Shown piece after piece: positions 14,365 to 25,618 of a stretch of 64,000 bases of DNA; the stretch's first letter is position 1, and each line of letters starts with the position of its first letter. The notes under the pieces are model-generated. The model was not told where the DNA came from. It saw nothing but the letters and a program-made list of their open reading frames with translations, and did not search any database. Position numbers and translations under genes: made by a program. The DNA is from Lentinula raphanica (taxonomy: Eukaryota; Basidiomycota; Agaricomycetes; Agaricales; Omphalotaceae): positions 496,001-560,000 of the forward strand of contig JANVFP010000033.1 of assembly GCA_027919835.1 (NCBI GenBank). The letters run 5' to 3'.

Positions 14365-15208
14365 AGCAGGTTTTGTTCACCACCTACCGCCTTCAGCTCC
14401 TGCTTCTGATGCTTCTGCAGTCGCAGGTTTCATTCACCGTGAACCGCCTTCAACAGCTCCTGCTCCTGCAGTTGCAGGTTTCATTCACTATGTTCCGCCT
14501 TCAGCTCCTGCTATCGCTCCTGCGCCTGCTTCAGGTAAGGATTACTATGATCATCCCCACTGATATTCTGATCTTCTTGTTCAAGAACACGAACTAATGA
14601 TCAGGCCATTGAGATACTCCGGAGATACCGAAAACCTGGAGGCACGCAATGCGCCCATTCAGGCGAATCAGCAATTAGGCCTCCTTGTTGGCAACTGGAT
14701 TTTGAGATACAAACTTCTCAATTCAGACGGATCGCTCCCTGCTCCAAGGGAAGCGATGACCCTCGATGGACGACTCTATCAGGACGACCCGCAATTCCGG
14801 GAATACCTGACGAGGTCTGGCACACAGCGCAATGCACAACCGAAGGGCTCCGATGTGATTGCTTACTTTGGCGATAAAGGTCTTGCTGGAGTTCTGACAG
14901 ATCTCCAAAATCCCAGCAAATTTCACTTCGATGACGGCCGGCCCTGGCGGCCCTGGGAGTCGAAACCGCCTGTGCCAAAACTGCCTGTGAATGTCGGGGA
15001 TCTGAACTACTTCACGGCTGTTTTGGATTATTTCTGTTCCCTCCCCACAACGGCCCAAGGCCAACAAACGGTCCTGAGTCGTGAAAGGTCAGAAGTGAAG
15101 AAGTTGTTCCAGTTTGCAGAGAAAATCAAGGAAGCGAGGATTGCGGCGTATAATGAACGACAGAAGGTGGCGGCGCATAGTAAGGAACAAGAGGGAACAA
15201 GAAAATAG
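14168..15208 (+). CDS. Secreted protein with Pro-Ala repeats, unrecognised
   Basis: Exons 14168-14534 and 14586-15208 give 329 residues. A signal peptide with hydrophobic core at about 14-30 is predicted by eye, ending near VVGS. Residues 44-122 are a repeat region: an AGF-I/V-H-x2-PP unit occurs four times (the first as TFIH), separated by Ala-Pro runs such as (PA)7. The C-terminal 200 residues are globular in composition, with LLVGNWILRYKLLNSDG and a WRPWESKPPVP segment, and end in a charged helix. The intron acceptor at 14585 was chosen because the nearer-looking AG at 14604 breaks the frame. No known domain. The Pro-Ala region suggests a wall-linked spacer, which is inference. Confidence 0.75.
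14297..14533 (+). repeat. Coding tandem repeats, AGFxH / Pro-Ala
   Basis: Four imperfect units in the secreted protein above. The DNA shows a perfect GCTCCT hexanucleotide run at about 14330-14360, which is prone to length change. Confidence 0.8.
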
Positions 15209-15443
15209 ACCTATAAGCCTTGTAACTATCATGGATAAATACAGTTGTCCTAATCGTGATCTTATGCAATCTCATTCTTGTGCTGACGAGCGAAGACTAA
15301 GTCCCAAATCTCCAAGGCCTGATAATCCACAGAGATCTAAGCAGTACGAGGGCGTGTATGAACGCATTCTCAACCTGCCGTGCTCGTGAAACACCAACTC
15401 TCGAAGTTTACTGGAAATGAGTGATTCGACCTTATTATAATCG

Positions 15444-17204
15444 TCACTGCTGGGTCACAACCACCATCTCCTCACCCTCCACGACCTCCTTCACATCCTT
15501 CCCCGCCTTCTCAATCGCTATCCTCAGTCCAGCCCAAACAGCATCAACCACAGCCATCCCGCCCGCACACGCGCCCACAAGGGTGGAAGCGTAATAGAAG
15601 TTTGCATTTCCTGTCCCGTGTGAAAGCCATAGATGCGCAAAGAGCGGTTGAAGGAGGGCGGAATGGAGGAGGACGAGGAACGTCGGGAAAGGGTGTCGGA
15701 GATCTGGTGTGTGTGGTCAGATGGTTGAAGAGAGTATGTATAGACCGTAAGCGTGCGGACTTACAGGGATAGACTTCCGGGAAGATGGCCCAGAAGGCGA
15801 TGAACAGACCATGGTCGGACAGTGTGGGGTATGATTTGAATGTTGCGAGGATACCGAGGAGGATAAATAGCGCGTATAGCGGGTCGTGTCTGCGGGTAAG
15901 ATTTGGGTTGTGGTTCATAGAGAGAAATGGACAAGTAGCGTACTGGAATTTGATGCATATGGGAGCAACGTACATCAACAGGTGAATCTGAGAGGTTTGA
16001 TAATCAGGACTGTAAATAACGTTGGAAACGGGGATGGGTCTTACATTGAAGACGACCAAGAAAAATGGTCTGAAGTGATCAAACATCTCCGTGAAGAAGT
16101 ACCACCAGAGACCGGGGTTCGGCGTCATTGAGGGGAGGGAGAGGCTGATTCGTTGTTCGTGTTATCAAAGGATGAACAGAGAGAAATCAGACGTGTTATT
16201 AACGAGTGAGCATGACTTCTAGGAAACACAGAAGGAAAGCGGTCACCTTGCACCCCAAGTAGCACTCATCCACCTCCAGTGACCCACAATTAATGTTGAT
16301 ATGAGTGTTAAGGCAGACCAATATGCCATAAACTCCAGCACTAAACTCCCGGCGGCGCGAAAGCCTGTCTTTTGGTGGCGAGTTTCCTTCGCGTCTTTCT
16401 CGTTTGGTTGCTTCTCCACGAACTGAGGTCGCAGTGCAAACGGCCGAGGTTCGGCCAGCATAGACTCCGGCGAACCAAGTAGAAGGAGGATAAGAGGGGG
16501 TAGGAGGATGAATGCATCGAGTGAGAGGTGTGTACGCAGTGCGAGCAGGAGGAGAGATTTCGATTTGGAGTTTGGATCATGGTCGCAAGCCCAGGCGATG
16601 GCACCCAGCAAGACTGCATTTTCCCAAACACCTGTGGACCGTGCGAGGAAAGGTAGGATTCCGTATGGCGACAAGAGGTATATCGTAGGTAGGAGAAAGG
16701 CTATAGACGAAGAGGACTTGAATGACGACGGAGCCCTTGCAGTCCATATTTTGACCAGAAACCAAGCTGAGAAAGCGTCGGGTATTGTCCAGAGTAGAAA
16801 TTCGGATGCTTTTGAGAGAATTCGAGAGTTGATTGGGATATGATCTACGATAGACGGGAAGAAGGAAAGAGCAAGGTATAATGGGGACTGAATATAAGCC
16901 ATCGCAATCGACACAAAGCGATGCTGTCACTCACAGTGCCTACTTGACCAGTACCAGAGCCATATGGATCTATTCCATGATGATACAGCCATAAGGTTTC
17001 CTTGAGGTTTGCATAGAGCGTCAGCGGAGACGATGCACTAAGTAATCCAGGTCCGTCATTGATGAACTGCACGACTTTGTCTCTATTGTGAGAAGAGTAC
17101 GCGTCTAGGCTAGGTGGAGATAGATAAAGGTCAAGTGAGAGTGCAAGCAGAAGACGAAGGACGATACAAAATCCAATTGCTTTAGGATATGAGGGCCATT
17201 GCAT
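15444..17204 (-). CDS. GAB1: GPI transamidase subunit PIG-U / Gab1
   Basis: Multi-pass ER membrane subunit of the GPI transamidase, which attaches GPI anchors to proteins. Exons 17204-16935, 16887-16247, 16144-16045, 15987-15944, 15889-15765, 15703-15444 give 479 residues. Diagnostic segments: LYHHGIDPYGSG near the N-terminus (the SPYSG element of PIG-U), the LLSPYGILPFLARSTGVWEN stretch, TPNPGLWWYFFTEMFDHFR, and LATFKSYPTLSDHGLFIAFW. About eight hydrophobic segments follow. The second intron is 102 nt, the others 47-61 nt. A 36-bp piece covering this gene's start codon and upstream DNA recurs at 21114. Divergent from the beta-propeller gene at 17701. Confidence 0.93.
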
Positions 17205-17534
17205 GACTGTTGTATGGGCGTCTAATTTGTCGCCACGCTCAATTGTTTACCACCACCTCCACCGATTGTCCACCGATATCACCTTGATGACAAGTTTCCA
17301 AATACAACGACTCTGCTGTGCTACGGTCTTTCCTTGCTGAGTAGGAGAGCTGTCGAGGACAAGACCAGCGCTCACCGCTCCGGACTCAGCTCAATTTGCT
17401 CAAAATGGTAAACCCGAATCTGGGAACAACCGCGTTCTCCATTCACATTCGGTTTTCCTCACCTTAGTGACTCCGCTCTTCGTCACATCAGCGCCCGGCT
17501 TATACACAAATTCATACTCGACGCGAAAGGGGCA

Positions 17535-17540
17535 TATAAA
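17535..17540 (+). promoter_or_regulatory. Probable TATA box for the gene at 17701
   Basis: TATAAA in the context GGCATATAAAAGC, 161 bp before the start codon. The 17205-17700 interval otherwise holds only the two divergent 5' flanks. Confidence 0.45.
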
Positions 17541-17700
17541 AGCTGAAGTACGGAGGACAGTTGTGCTGCAGATTCGACCACCTTCCTCTCTTTCTGAACT
17601 CCTGTCTTCGGAAAACTTTCTCTTTATCTACTGCTGTGGACTCCTCGTTCTGTTCGCGCTCGGTGTCAAACGTTTCCCTTATTCACCACCAATTTCTATC

Positions 17701-19202
17701 ATGAAGCACGCCACGAGTCTGCTCTCAATCTTCGCCATCGTCAATGTGGCTATAGGCAATACTATCTCTCTCAGTGGAAAGGTCAATAGCCGGCCCTTAA
17801 CAAACATCCAAGTGAGCTCTGCCTCCGGGCCCACGGTTGGATCTGTATGTCCAACTCACGCTGACAGTATATTGGCAGGGATGACCAATGAAGTGGACGG
17901 CAACTACGTTCTTGCGGCCGACGTTGATATTGATGGACAAGTTAACCTCCGAGAGGCATACGCGACTGGTGGAGTAGGACTCCATGGTATCAATGGAGGC
18001 ACAACGGGCCCAGATGGTCTGTTCGGACAGGGTTGCGTTGCTGTAAGCAATGCGACCAACATGCTTGCAGCAGTCAATGTATGTCCCCGCCTTTACTTTT
18101 GATATGAGTGTATTCTGACCCAGGTTATTATATCTCATGTAGCCTGGATCTGGGACTGTTTCTCTCTTTTCGGTCGATCCTTCTAATCCCAGTAACCTGA
18201 CTCTCGTTGGTGAACCTGTCGGAAGTGGTGGTCAATGGCCTACTTCTGTGACATTCAACAGCGCTGGGAATACATTGTGTGCATTGAACGGGGGCGAAAT
18301 AAACGGTGTTAGGTGATTCGGCGTCTCCATTGACTTCTAACCAGAACTTTCTACTCAACCACTATTTCATAGCTGCTTCTCTGTCAACCAAACATCAGGA
18401 TTATCGCCTCTCGCAGATACCACTCGATACCTTGGCATCAACCAAACCACGCCTGCTGCAGGACCCACGAACACCGTCAGCCAGATCCTCTTCTCATCCG
18501 ACTCCTCGAAACTATTAGTAGCCTACTCCGGAACAGCGCCTACTACCCCAGGATACCTCGGGTACTACGACGTCGGTGTCAACGGAACCCTGTCAAAGAA
18601 TTTCACAGCTATCGCCCCTGCTGCTGGAGGAGCCTTACCGTTCTCCATCACACCGATCCCGAACCAGGATGCATATCTCGTGACAGATCCTGCTTTAGGA
18701 TTCGATGTCTTTGATCTCTCTGGGGCAAATCGTTCCTCGGCTGTGACGATAAATGGCCAAGGAGCAACTTGCTGGTCAACGTACAGTCCGAACACTGGGA
18801 GCTACCTTCTTATTGATGCTCAGGGAAGGATTTTCGAGGTGGATGTTGATGCTACTACGTTGCAGTCCACTGTTATTGGGGTATACCTTTTTTCTCTTGA
18901 TTTATGTGTCAAGTCTCGGCGCTGATTCATGTTTAGAATTACACTCAATTTACCGGAGATGGTCTCATCGATAGCGATGTGATGTCTGTGAACGGTACCG
19001 AGTCAGTGTCCTTTCTCAAATCGTGTTTGCTTTGATCTAGTATTCACTATTCGTCCTGATATGTAGCTACATGTTTACTCTTGCGGCAGGCATCAGCTCT
19101 CTTGAGGTCTTCGCTCTTCCTGCCCCGGGAAAATTGCAACTCGTTCAACAGTTCAATATCAGTGCTGCCGTAGGGACTGCGGGTCTCACAGTTAGTAAGT
19201 AA
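17701..19202 (+). CDS. Secreted beta-propeller protein, lactonase/cyclase-like
   Basis: Exons 17701-18078, 18143-18312, 18373-18880, 18937-19001, 19067-19202 give 418 residues. A clear signal peptide (MKHATSLLSIFAIVNVAIG) decides the start. Repeated blade-like units follow: NPGSGTVSLFSVDPSNPSNL, SCFSVNQTSGLSPL, GYYDVGVNGTL, FDVFDLSG and SLEVFALPAPGKL. This spacing and the GN-x-L/V patterns match secreted fungal members related to 6-phosphogluconolactonase or carboxymuconate cyclase. Whether it has that activity is not known. Many N-glycosylation sequons are present. The 3' end is slightly uncertain: a further GT..AG pair at 19195-19236 would change only the last residues. Confidence 0.75.
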
Positions 19203-19847
19203 TGAATTATCGTTCATCTCCAACTGTTGTTAACAGCACGGTAGGCTCTTCGATGCAGGGAATGGTAGCGTACACAAGAAAGTGACAAGACGGTTCTCAT
19301 GATTTTGTGGAAATTCCAGATCAACTATGGTAATGCTTATGGTAATATCTAATTGCACCGTCATCCTGGACGATAATGTTATTGGCTACGTTCCAAAGGT
19401 GTTTCCAGGGCTAGTCAAGTTCACAGTTGGGACACGAGAACTTTCGTCACTGTGACTTTCTCGATTTGAGGTATAAAGTTGTGCCCATCGAGTGAAGTTT
19501 GATACCGGTACTTTTGAATCTAGGTCGTCGCAAGTTCAAGGTAACTTGTGTCGCTCTTCCTCACTCTCATTCCGACAGGTTGACTAGTCTCAACTCAACT
19601 TTCGTCCTTCACTTGTCAAGACGGCCCCACAAATTTGGCGTTTGAATCGCTCCAATAATTCCATGTACTACGTATCTACCAACGAGGTTTTGTTTATCTT
19701 CGCAGATCATTCGAAATATGAGGTCTTTCTTGCACACTCGCGAGTCGCGACAGACTCAGAAGATGGGTTCTTAATGGGAAAAGTGCATATATTTAAATAT
19801 TCTACATACTAACGTCGGGCACCTCTGCCTATCGACAACAAACTTCA
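19203..19847. other. Intergenic between convergent genes
   Basis: 3' flanks of the propeller gene and of the first duplicated secreted-protein gene; no coding signal seen. Confidence 0.55.
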
Positions 19848-20712
19848 TTACCAGGATCCGCCAAACGGGTTCCACCTGCTCTCCTGACCACGATTTGAAC
19901 TTTCGCGGGACTTCGAGGGGGATTCTACTGGGGCCTTGTTGAAGAAAGGGAGAATCGACTCAGAGCTGGACTTGTCGTTCAGGGTAGGGGAAGTCTGTGA
20001 CCGCCAACCCGGATTCGAATTTTCAGCCTTCCTGGCCTCTGCCTCCTCTGCTTCACCAGGATATAGTATGGCCCGGCAGCGGAAGCAACGATCACAGCTG
20101 AAGATTGTGTCGAATCAGATAACGCAATACGGAGGCATCAATGCATCAAGAACTGTACATACGGCACCGGCACTTCAGCGACCCCCAACGCATATGGACA
20201 TGGAGCAGGTACTTGTTCGGACACCGCAGTAAACCGACCATGAAGCTTCCCTGCTTCTCGTGGTTTTGGCATCAGGACCCACCCATGTCTTTCGATTGTA
20301 TCCTGTCCCCCATGCGGACCGATAGCCTCTGCATAATACCGGACGATGTTGTCGTAATTTCCGTGCACGCCAGTCGGTTTGCCATTGGGCCATGGCAACT
20401 TCGCAGCTTCCTCTACGCTGATTTCGCTGAATATCCACCGCATACTATGCTTTGTCGCGCCAGGGCGTGTGCCTTCATCATACCAAAACTTCTGGATGGC
20501 TAGCTCTGCTCCCTCGTTGTTGAACCATTCCTTAGGGAGTTTCACATGCCAACCAAGTTGCTTGAGGTAGAGAAAAATGAAAAGGGATGGGCGGAGATAT
20601 CTTTCGAACCACACTCTTTACTCACATTGGGCTCGGGATTGATGGGCGATGTACACACAAGGGGGAGGAACACCAGTAAACCGACTTTCAGTAAGGCGTG
20701 AATGAAATGCAT
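19848..20712 (-). CDS. Secreted protein, duplicate copy 1, unrecognised
   Basis: Exons 20712-20626, 20560-20154, 20097-19848 give 247 residues. Exon 1 encodes a complete signal peptide (MHFIHALLKVGLLVFLPLVC) and the start of the mature protein. The mature core has GWHVKLPKEWFN, KLPWPNGKP and a conserved IERHGWVLMPKPREAGKLHG block. The C-terminus holds a CDRCFRC cysteine cluster and ends near RWNPFGGSW. No known domain. It is a paralogue of the gene at 21224-22203 in the same orientation, with all intron positions shared. The third exon is shorter than in copy 2. A role at the cell surface or in interaction with other organisms is only inference. Confidence 0.75.
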
Positions 20713-21113
20713 GTTTCGTCGATACTGGAGGCAAGAGAGAAGAGAATCGTATGAGCTTCAAGCAGAAGTTGGGAGGGCTTATAATATAACAACATACCTT
20801 GAGGAATGCGGAATTGCTTCGTACAATATATTTATATGCAGCAGTTCTTTTTCTTTGACCAGCAAAGAAAAGGGTTCGGATGGACTAGCACAAGGAAAAG
20901 AGCGATATGTACGTGGGTTCTTTTTATAATTCTCCCGTCGCCAATTGGATGATAACAATCGTTGTCAGGATAAGATTTCGAGGCTGATCTCCCTCAAGTT
21001 TAGATATTTGATAGTTTCATCTGTCGTCATGCATCATTGCTGGGCGCTGCGCTGCAGGCCCTCGCTGACACCTGGCAAGAAAAAATTTCCTTACACCGGC
21101 GGCGGTACCATCA

Positions 21114-21149
21114 ATTGCATGACTGTTGTATGGGCGTCTAATTTGTCGC
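21114..21149 (+). repeat. 36-bp copy of the PIG-U start region
   Basis: Identical over 36 nt to 17198-17233, which spans the PIG-U start codon (on the minus strand) and its immediate upstream DNA. Looser similarity, including CACC-rich DNA, seems to continue to about 21215. Confidence 0.85.
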
Positions 21150-21187
21150 TACATCATGTTCATTATGATTGTTTTACAGTAAATGTT

Positions 21188-21212
21188 CACCACCACCACC
21201 ACCACCACCACC
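21188..21212 (+). repeat. CAC microsatellite
   Basis: Eight CAC units plus one base, just beside the junction of the tandem duplication. Confidence 0.9.
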
Positions 21213-21223
21213 GACAACAAACT

Positions 21224-22203
21224 TCAAGACCTTCTTCCTGGAAGTGCGGGCCCGGGATTGTAGAGAGGAAGGGTCGGGGTTTCGGAAGTTTCCTTGTTGT
21301 CGGAAGGACCTAGAGTAGAGGGGGATTTGCCAAAAGGGTTCCACCAGCTCCAACTTCCCTGACCACGGTTTGCGCTTTCGCCGCTGGACTGCGAGGTACC
21401 AGGTTTTTCCAGTGGGGCCTTGAAGAGAGGGAGAATCGGCTCGTCTGTATTAGCCAGAGGGTGGGCTTCAGCATACGAGGATTTCTGCAACTGCCCATCC
21501 GGATTCGAACTTTCGGGATTACTGGCGGCCGCTGAAGATAGGGCCCAGCAGCGGAGGCAATGTTTATCGCTGAAGACCGTGGATCAGTTGTTATGATCCG
21601 ATCGAAGCATAAACTTGAACAGGACATACTGCTCTGACTCTTCAACATACCGCTCTGGCTCTCCAGGGAGCCCCAACGCATATCGACATGGAGAAGGTAC
21701 TTGTTCGGACACCGCAGTAAAACGACCATGAAGCTTCCCTGCTTCTCGTGGTTTTGGCAGGAGGACCCATCCATGTCTTTCGATTTTATTCTGACCCCCA
21801 TGCGGACCGATAGACTCTGCGTAATACTGGACGATGTTCTCGTAGTTGCCAGTCGCCGGTTTGTGATCGGGCCATGGTAACTTCGCGTCAGCTTTGGAAC
21901 TGATTTCGCTGAATATCCACTGCACAGACCGCGTCGCGCTAAGACGTACTTCTTCATCAGGGTGATCCTTGTAAAACTTTTGGATGGCGAGTTCTGCCCC
22001 CTTGTTCTTGCCAAACCATTCCTCCGGGAGCCAAACATGCCAACCAAGTGCATTTGGCTATAGGTAGAGAAAAATGAAGGGGATGGAGATATTTTCGAAC
22101 CAGACTCTTTACTCACATTGGGCTCGGGATTGATGGGCGATGTACACACAAGGGGGAGGAACACCAGTAAACCGACTTTCAGCAAGGCGTGAATGAAATG
22201 CAT
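21224..22203 (-). CDS. Secreted protein, duplicate copy 2, unrecognised
   Basis: Exons 22203-22117, 22057-21630, 21569-21224 give 286 residues. Signal peptide and first exon are almost identical to copy 1. The core keeps the KIERHGWVLLPKPREAGKLH block and the paired Cys motif (DKHCLRC). The third exon is longer than in copy 1, with a Pro/Ser-rich tail (KPGTSQSSGE, SWWNPFGKSPS). Exon 2 starts with three residues (PNA) absent from copy 1 because the acceptor is shifted. No domain recognised. The two copies are head to tail, so unequal crossing over could change their number. Confidence 0.75.
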
Positions 22204-23430
22204 GTTTCGATACTGGAGGCAAGAGAGAAGAGAATTGTATGAGCTAAGAGCTTGCAGTAGGGAGGGCTTAAGATAGAGGAACATACCTTGAGGGATGCGG
22301 ATTTGATTATTGCTTCGACAATATATTATATGCAGCAGCTCTTCTTCTTTGACCAGCAAAGAAAAGGGTTCGGATGGACTAGCACAAGGAAAAGAGCGAT
22401 ACTTGGGCCCTTCTTATAACTCATCCGTCGCCAATTAGTCACTCACAATCAGGGCTTACCGACTCATTTCGAGGCTAATCTCCCTCAAGTTTCAAAATTT
22501 GATGCATCGTTGCTGGCTGTTGCCTGCTGTTGCTGGGCGCTGCAGTGATCCGGATGTCCGATGGGCCCTCTCCAGATGACTACTCTCACTCAATTTCTAG
22601 AAGGAACTTCTCAGTTGATCACTGGAAAGGAAAAGACTGAACAAGACTAGACTTGTTACTACCAGAATATTCAATACTCACCGTACGGCGTAGTCCATTG
22701 ACTTTATTCATACTATTCCTCGCTTCTCAGTCAGTGACTGTCCAGTGTCCTGTGAGCTCTTGTGAGCTTGTTGTCTAACCGAGCCACTGCCTTGACTGAT
22801 TGATTAAGAAAGATTCGAGAAACAGCGCAACTAAGATGGTACCTTTGAGTCTTTGACCGTATATAGTATACTTCTGAATCTGGTCGTTCAAAACAAGCTC
22901 AATTATCCCGATGGTGAATGTACAAGATAAGAGCTGATAAGAGAAAGCCAAGAAAGATGGCAATCTAGTAGGATGAAGCAGGGACGAAGCGCGCTTTCAT
23001 CCGGCTCGAAAGTGGAATTACTTGAGCAGTGGATTCCACTGTCCAGCAGATTCGCTTCACATATAGCTCCAACGAAAATTGCCACTACGAATCAGGGTCT
23101 CTGGCCGCTCTCTGCTGAAGGTGGCTTTGGAGTTCGGAGGATCGGAGACGATGACTGAGTAATGCCGAGGTAGGATGACCGCCTTTGATGCATGATGGCC
23201 GACTTGCACCTGCCACACTTTTTTCGATTCAGCACTCGCAAGTTTCGAGAGTGATGCACTCAATTCCTAAGCAACCCTGCCTCGCATAGTATGAGCGAGA
23301 GGCTGTCGATATGAACGCATATAAGAACGTCATGCATGCCCGGAATTACTATGAATGGATGATGAACCAGACGACGAAGATTGGCTATCTATTGACATCT
23401 CTTGAGACCTCGCACTCGACCTGGGAGACT
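22204..23430. other. Intergenic
   Basis: Includes the promoter of secreted copy 2 and the end of the duplicated unit (about 22555). No coding signal seen beyond that up to the end of the first reductase gene. Confidence 0.5.
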
Positions 23431-25010
23431 TTATAAGTGTACTCTAGCCCTGTTCTCGCAAACCTCTGATTGACTCAGCAACCCTGAGGTGATCCAAAAC
23501 TTTACCCACTTCAGAACAAGCCCCGCATCTATTGGTTCGAGCGTTTTCATCCTTGCACTCAACTTCATCGCGTTTGAAATATCCAATGTGGTAAAAGGGG
23601 GTACCTTGTAGATGATCCTTGAGAGGATTCGCTGGAAACAGAATGATCAAACAGGCTTTTTGTAGGTTATAGAACCTTGACGACTTACTGTAATATTGCG
23701 TGGCTCATCACGATGCCTTCTTGCCGACTGTTCGAGCAGATCAATCCACTCTTTGATAGAAACCTGACGGAGACACTCGGAGGGGAGCCCATGGCCAAGC
23801 TCTTGGATAAGAGCATCGCGCACAGCGTGAAGGATAAATGCACTTTCGACTGGTCGAGGATGAGTGAGATTTGCCGCGAAAGGCAGCAGATCTTTGTGAA
23901 ACAGTATTTCCAAAATAACATCGGACGTTGCATCCATAGTCATCCAATCGGATTCCTAGCAAGGGTCAAGTGTAATGTTTAGTATCTTCCTAATCATGCT
24001 CAGAATCCACGTACATTACTCGGCGTAAAGACAGCACCCAGATACCAACAAGCTTTGACGCATATAGGGAACAACTCTGAAGGTTTCCAAGCCCCATTGC
24101 GTTCTCCACCACAAATCAACCCAATGCGCAGAGATATCACTTCAATTCCGCTCTTTGCTAATATCTAGAAACAGTGTTTGCTCAGGTTCCAAACCAAAAC
24201 AGTAATAACGGGAAACAATATGTTTGAACGTACTCTTTCCGCAACGTATTTACTCTCGCCGTATCCTCCCCCAACAGCAGTCATCGCATCCATGACCAAT
24301 GTTTCAGGGTAAAGTCCTTGGCTTTCGTCCCAATTCTGAGCTACACCAATAGACGATGTAAAGAGAAATCGAATTCCGTTGCATCGCTGAACTGAGCGAG
24401 CGAGATCAATAATAGTACGAGTTCCCTGGATGTGATCGTCAAACGCAGACAGCGGTAAACTGAAATTGGAGAGCCAAGCGTTGTGAATGATTACAGATAA
24501 CTCTTGCTGCATCTAGAAACAGTACTTCATGACACCTACTTCAACAGATATCAAATACAAATGATTGACCTTGGTGATTACTTTCTCCGAGAGACCCAGA
24601 CTCGGACGTGTAATATCACCTTCCAGAAACACCAGCTTTGGTGAGGACAAAAGCGCCATATCGAGTTCCTTCTCCCGGAATTGAGCCCTGTGACGTTCCA
24701 AAATATTTCGAGTTGTCGATCTTCGATTGAAAGTGTATACACGTTGAACTTCGTCTCTCAAAAGCAAGGACGCGAGAATATAGCAGCCAAGGTTACCTGT
24801 TGATCCAGTCAATAGAACAGTAATTTTTACCATCGGAGGCCTGCGTCTGGATATTGGAGAATCGTCGTTATCACTGTCCGTTAATCCTGTAGAGTATCGT
24901 GAAATCATTGCTTCGATGGATTCTGCCTGCTGCACGATATTCTCCGCAGACAAGCCCTTGGAGGTGGGGTGAGCGAAGAATTGAAAGCCGCGACTGAAGA
25001 TGCGAGCCAT
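23431..25010 (-). CDS. Stand-alone thioester reductase-like NAD(P)-binding protein, copy A
   Basis: Exons 25010-24570, 24512-24234, 24164-24015, 23955-23689, 23631-23431 give 445 residues. This is the thioester-reductase (NAD_binding_4, extended SDR) domain that normally ends fungal adenylate-forming reductases such as aminoadipate reductase, where it releases a carrier-bound acyl group as an aldehyde. Seen: Rossmann motif TVLLTGSTGNLGCYILASLL-like at about 65-85, NRRST and LEGDI, FTSSI, and the catalytic YGESK pair (Tyr231, Lys235). No adenylation or carrier domain precedes it: only about 60 residues lie before the Rossmann fold, beginning FSRGFQFFAHPTSKGLSAE. It probably acts on a free or trans-presented acyl substrate. 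Tandem with copies B and C. Confidence 0.85.
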
Positions 25011-25035
25011 TGGATGACAAGTTGTTTTTTCTTGC

Positions 25036-25038
25036 CAT
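25036..25038 (-). promoter_or_regulatory. Out-of-frame upstream ATG, reductase copy A
   Basis: ATG 28 nt before the chosen start, in the +1 frame, opening a 55-codon frame that overlaps the main one. Matching upstream ATGs exist in copies B and C. Confidence 0.35.
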
Positions 25039-25154
25039 CAGTGTGTACTTAAGTATCTAAAGTACACAGTTTTGGGCGGCTCAAATTGTAGTGATCACGG
25101 ATTCTCACGCTCTGTTCGGGTCTACTTACAGACTAAGCTCCGAGTGGACCATCT

Positions 25155-25564
25155 CTAGACTCTCCGTCTCTGATAACAGCTTCCAAGTCCTTCAGGTTTC
25201 ACAGTGCAACGTCGCTGGTCTTCGAGAGTAGTTTCGAGTTCGGAAGGAAGATCTTCAGTCATCCCTTTTCTTTGCTCTCCCTTGATTGGAATATTGAGTT
25301 CGACGAAGACTCGAAAGTCCGTGCTGAGGTTGCCAATTGTCCCGAGCTTCCAAGCAGCCTCATCTACGGGCGTAATTGGGTGCTATCATGAGGATGGCAT
25401 AACTGAACTAGGTAAACATTATCAACATCGATATCGTTGACCCACCTATCATCTTCTGATTCTCTTCTGAATGCTTCGCCTCTACCCGGAGATATCACGC
25501 TGAGCGTCAAATGCGACCATGACGAATTATCAGATCGCAGGTTGCGAAAGGTGAGCATGGACAT
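25155..25564 (-). CDS. Possible small gene between reductase copies A and B
   Basis: An ATG at 25564 opens about 48 codons, and a second frame ending at a stop at 25155 looks coding (GTIGNLSTDFRVFVELNIPI, then an acidic stretch). Joining them needs a GT..AG intron of only about 35 nt, shorter than any other here. No domain recognised. It may be a remnant of an older gene. Confidence 0.25.
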
Positions 25565-25618
25565 GGTATCATCTTTCTATAATCTCTTCCAAGTACAAGT
25601 TCGCCCCTACCAAAGCCT

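Larger units (their letters stand above)
20713..21223. other. Spacer between the duplicated genes
   Basis: Promoter side of copy 1 up to about 21060, then the PIG-U-like fragment, the CAC run and the 3' flank of copy 2. Confidence 0.6.
19830..22555. repeat. Direct tandem duplication of about 1.25 kb
   Basis: Units at roughly 19830-21060 and 21215-22555 share coding exons, introns and promoter. For example, AAAAGGGTTCGGATGGACTA upstream and GATCTCCCTCAAGTTT-like words further out occur in both. Exon 1 of the two genes differs at a single base, while exon 3 has diverged more, so similarity is uneven across the unit. Confidence 0.8.

Noticed and set aside
21188..21212. CAC run as part of a coding poly-His stretch
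   Set aside because: The plus frame containing it (20945-21313) has no other gene support and lies in promoter and spacer DNA.
21310..22359. Long minus-strand frame of about 349 codons
   Set aside because: It runs through two introns of secreted copy 2 and out of frame in its last exon; the spliced model with signal peptide and shared intron positions explains the region.
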